A stretch of 14,398 bases of DNA, from NCBI GenBank assembly GCA_900548775.1, contig URLM01000047.1, positions 1 through 14,398 on the forward strand. The letters are read 5' to 3'. Within the stretch, counting starts at the first letter, position 1. Each line of letters begins with the position of its first letter. The notes beneath the pieces are model-generated. The model made no database searches. It was not told the origin of the DNA and worked only from the letters and a program-made list of their open reading frames with translations. This document shows positions 13,752 through 14,398 of the stretch, piece after piece. The translations under genes and the position numbers were made by a program. This DNA comes from an uncultured Olsenella sp. Lineage in GTDB: Bacteria > Actinomycetota > Coriobacteriia > Coriobacteriales > Atopobiaceae.

Positions 13752-14251
13752 GTTCCCGCGGAGCAGGGCAGGGCGATTCCATCCCGGAGGGCTTCACGCT
13801 CTCGATGGCCCTCCTGGACTGCCTTCCCGTTGCGTTCTTCTGCGTGGGCGCGGGCTACCTGGCGCTGCGCTTTGACAGCGCGCTTTTTCGCGTAGGGGAG
13901 GCGCTCGTCGTGCTCGCCGGCGCGCTCAAGGTGTGCTGGAAGCTCGTGCTGGCCCTGGCGAGAAGGGACCTGCGCTTCCTCAACCGGCAGCTGCGCTACC
14001 TGATGCCCGTGGGCTTTGCGATGGCACTCGTCTCGCTCGTGGTCGACCGCGAGCGATGGTCTCCCGCCTCGGTCATGGCCCACGTGGCAGCCATGCCCTC
14101 GCTGCTGTTTCTCATTGCGGGGCTTGCGGGAATGTTCCTCATGGGCTGGTTCGCCCGCCACCTGGACGGCCGCGACGCGAAGGCCAACTGGCGGGAGCAG
14201 ATGGTGAACGCGATCTCGCAGCTGTACATCATGTTGGCGATCGTGCTCTAG
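13736..14251 (+). CDS. Four-helix membrane protein of unknown function
   Basis: No family recognised. The 171-residue protein has spans at about 24-44, 55-75, 89-104 and 117-139, and a C-terminal amphipathic helix (155-171). A basic loop ARRDLRFLNRQLRYL (75-89) joins spans two and three. I chose the GTG at 13736 because AAGGAG lies five bases before it; the ATG at 13748, which overlaps the previous stop (ATGA), would be 17 bases from that site. Overlap with the DUF1295 gene makes an operon and suggests a shared membrane task. Confidence 0.82.
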   Translation: MVGRMSSRGAGQGDSIPEGFTLSMALLDCLPVAFFCVGAGYLALRFDSALFRVGEALVVLAGALKVCWKLVLALARRDLRFLNRQLRYLMPVGFAMALVSLVVDRERWSPASVMAHVAAMPSLLFLIAGLAGMFLMGWFARHLDGRDAKANWREQMVNAISQLYIMLAIVL

Positions 14252-14267
14252 GGCCGAGCAAAGCATC

Positions 14268-14320
14268 GCTCCTCTTTGCCCCCCTCGCCCTTCTCCCCCC
14301 CTCCCTCCTCCCGTTCTTTA
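14268..14320. other. Pyrimidine-rich tract
   Basis: From about 14279 to 14312 the plus strand is all C or T except one G (14287), with runs of six to seven C. It directly precedes the final palindrome. No function can be read from it; such tracts can form triplex DNA. Confidence 0.5.
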
Positions 14321-14393
14321 TCGGTATCTGTGAACCGGAGCTCGCGTTTGCCCAGTTGGTGGGAAGCCCTTTTCACGGATACCGATAAAGAAC
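14313..14393. repeat. 81-bp palindrome with 22-bp arms, sharing the core of copies 2 and 3
   Basis: Positions 14313-14334 (GTTCTTTATCGGTATCTG...) and 14372-14393 pair at 21 of 22 positions, with one G-U. The 37-base loop holds GCCCAGTTGGT, the exact reverse complement of ACCAACTGGGC in the loops at 9098-9108 and 11068-11078. Arms are unrelated to the 75-bp family. There is no T-run, so it does not look like a simple terminator, though it follows the last gene's stop. Confidence 0.85.
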
Positions 14394-14398
14394 TGGGC

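Overview
The window looks like chromosomal DNA of a high-GC actinobacterium, most likely class Coriobacteriia (Olsenella/Atopobiaceae-like). This is an inference from overall base composition, heavy use of G/C-ending codons, AGGAG-type ribosome binding sites, a GTG/TTG start in some genes, a PyrR-led pyr operon and small accessory genes between palindromic repeats. No ribosomal RNA or other decisive marker is present.

Region 1 (1-4956, all minus strand). From right to left, a two-gene ABC exporter (TagG/Wzm-like permease, then a TagH/Wzt-like ATPase with an unusual N-terminal domain) ends at a 14-bp perfect hairpin. The pyrimidine operon pyrR-pyrB-pyrC follows, with pyrC cut by the window edge. 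The pyrR leader contains a terminator and a competing antiterminator, the layout of PyrR-controlled attenuation. Upstream of the exporter lie two unexplained palindromic clusters and then a tRNA-Asn(GTT) gene with its own promoter and terminator.

Region 2 (5032-8140, plus strand). A solitary folP encodes a dihydropteroate synthase with an internal insertion and a C-terminal extra domain. It is preceded by a 75-bp palindromic repeat and by a second long inverted repeat. A two-gene operon follows: a seven-helix membrane protein and a TetR-type regulator.

Region 3 (8183-11111). A small GGDEF (diguanylate cyclase) protein on the minus strand is followed by a repeat-rich gap. Next is a Tat-exported alpha/beta hydrolase whose start codon overlaps the stop of a 41-residue hydrophobic peptide. 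Both lie divergent from a second TetR-type regulator with a DhaS-like C-terminus.

Region 4 (11112-14398, plus strand). A hipB-hipA toxin-antitoxin pair has an AT-rich promoter and looks acquired. A DUF1295-type membrane enzyme and a four-helix membrane protein follow, overlapping by 16 bases. The window ends in an 81-bp palindrome.

The most striking unexplained signal is a family of long palindromic repeats in the gene gaps. Three 75-bp copies (5231-5305, 9068-9142, 11037-11111) share arms and partly share centres. A fourth palindrome with different arms (14313-14393) carries the same 11-base core as two of them, inverted. Two of the 75-bp copies sit right beside separate GC-rich tandem repeats.
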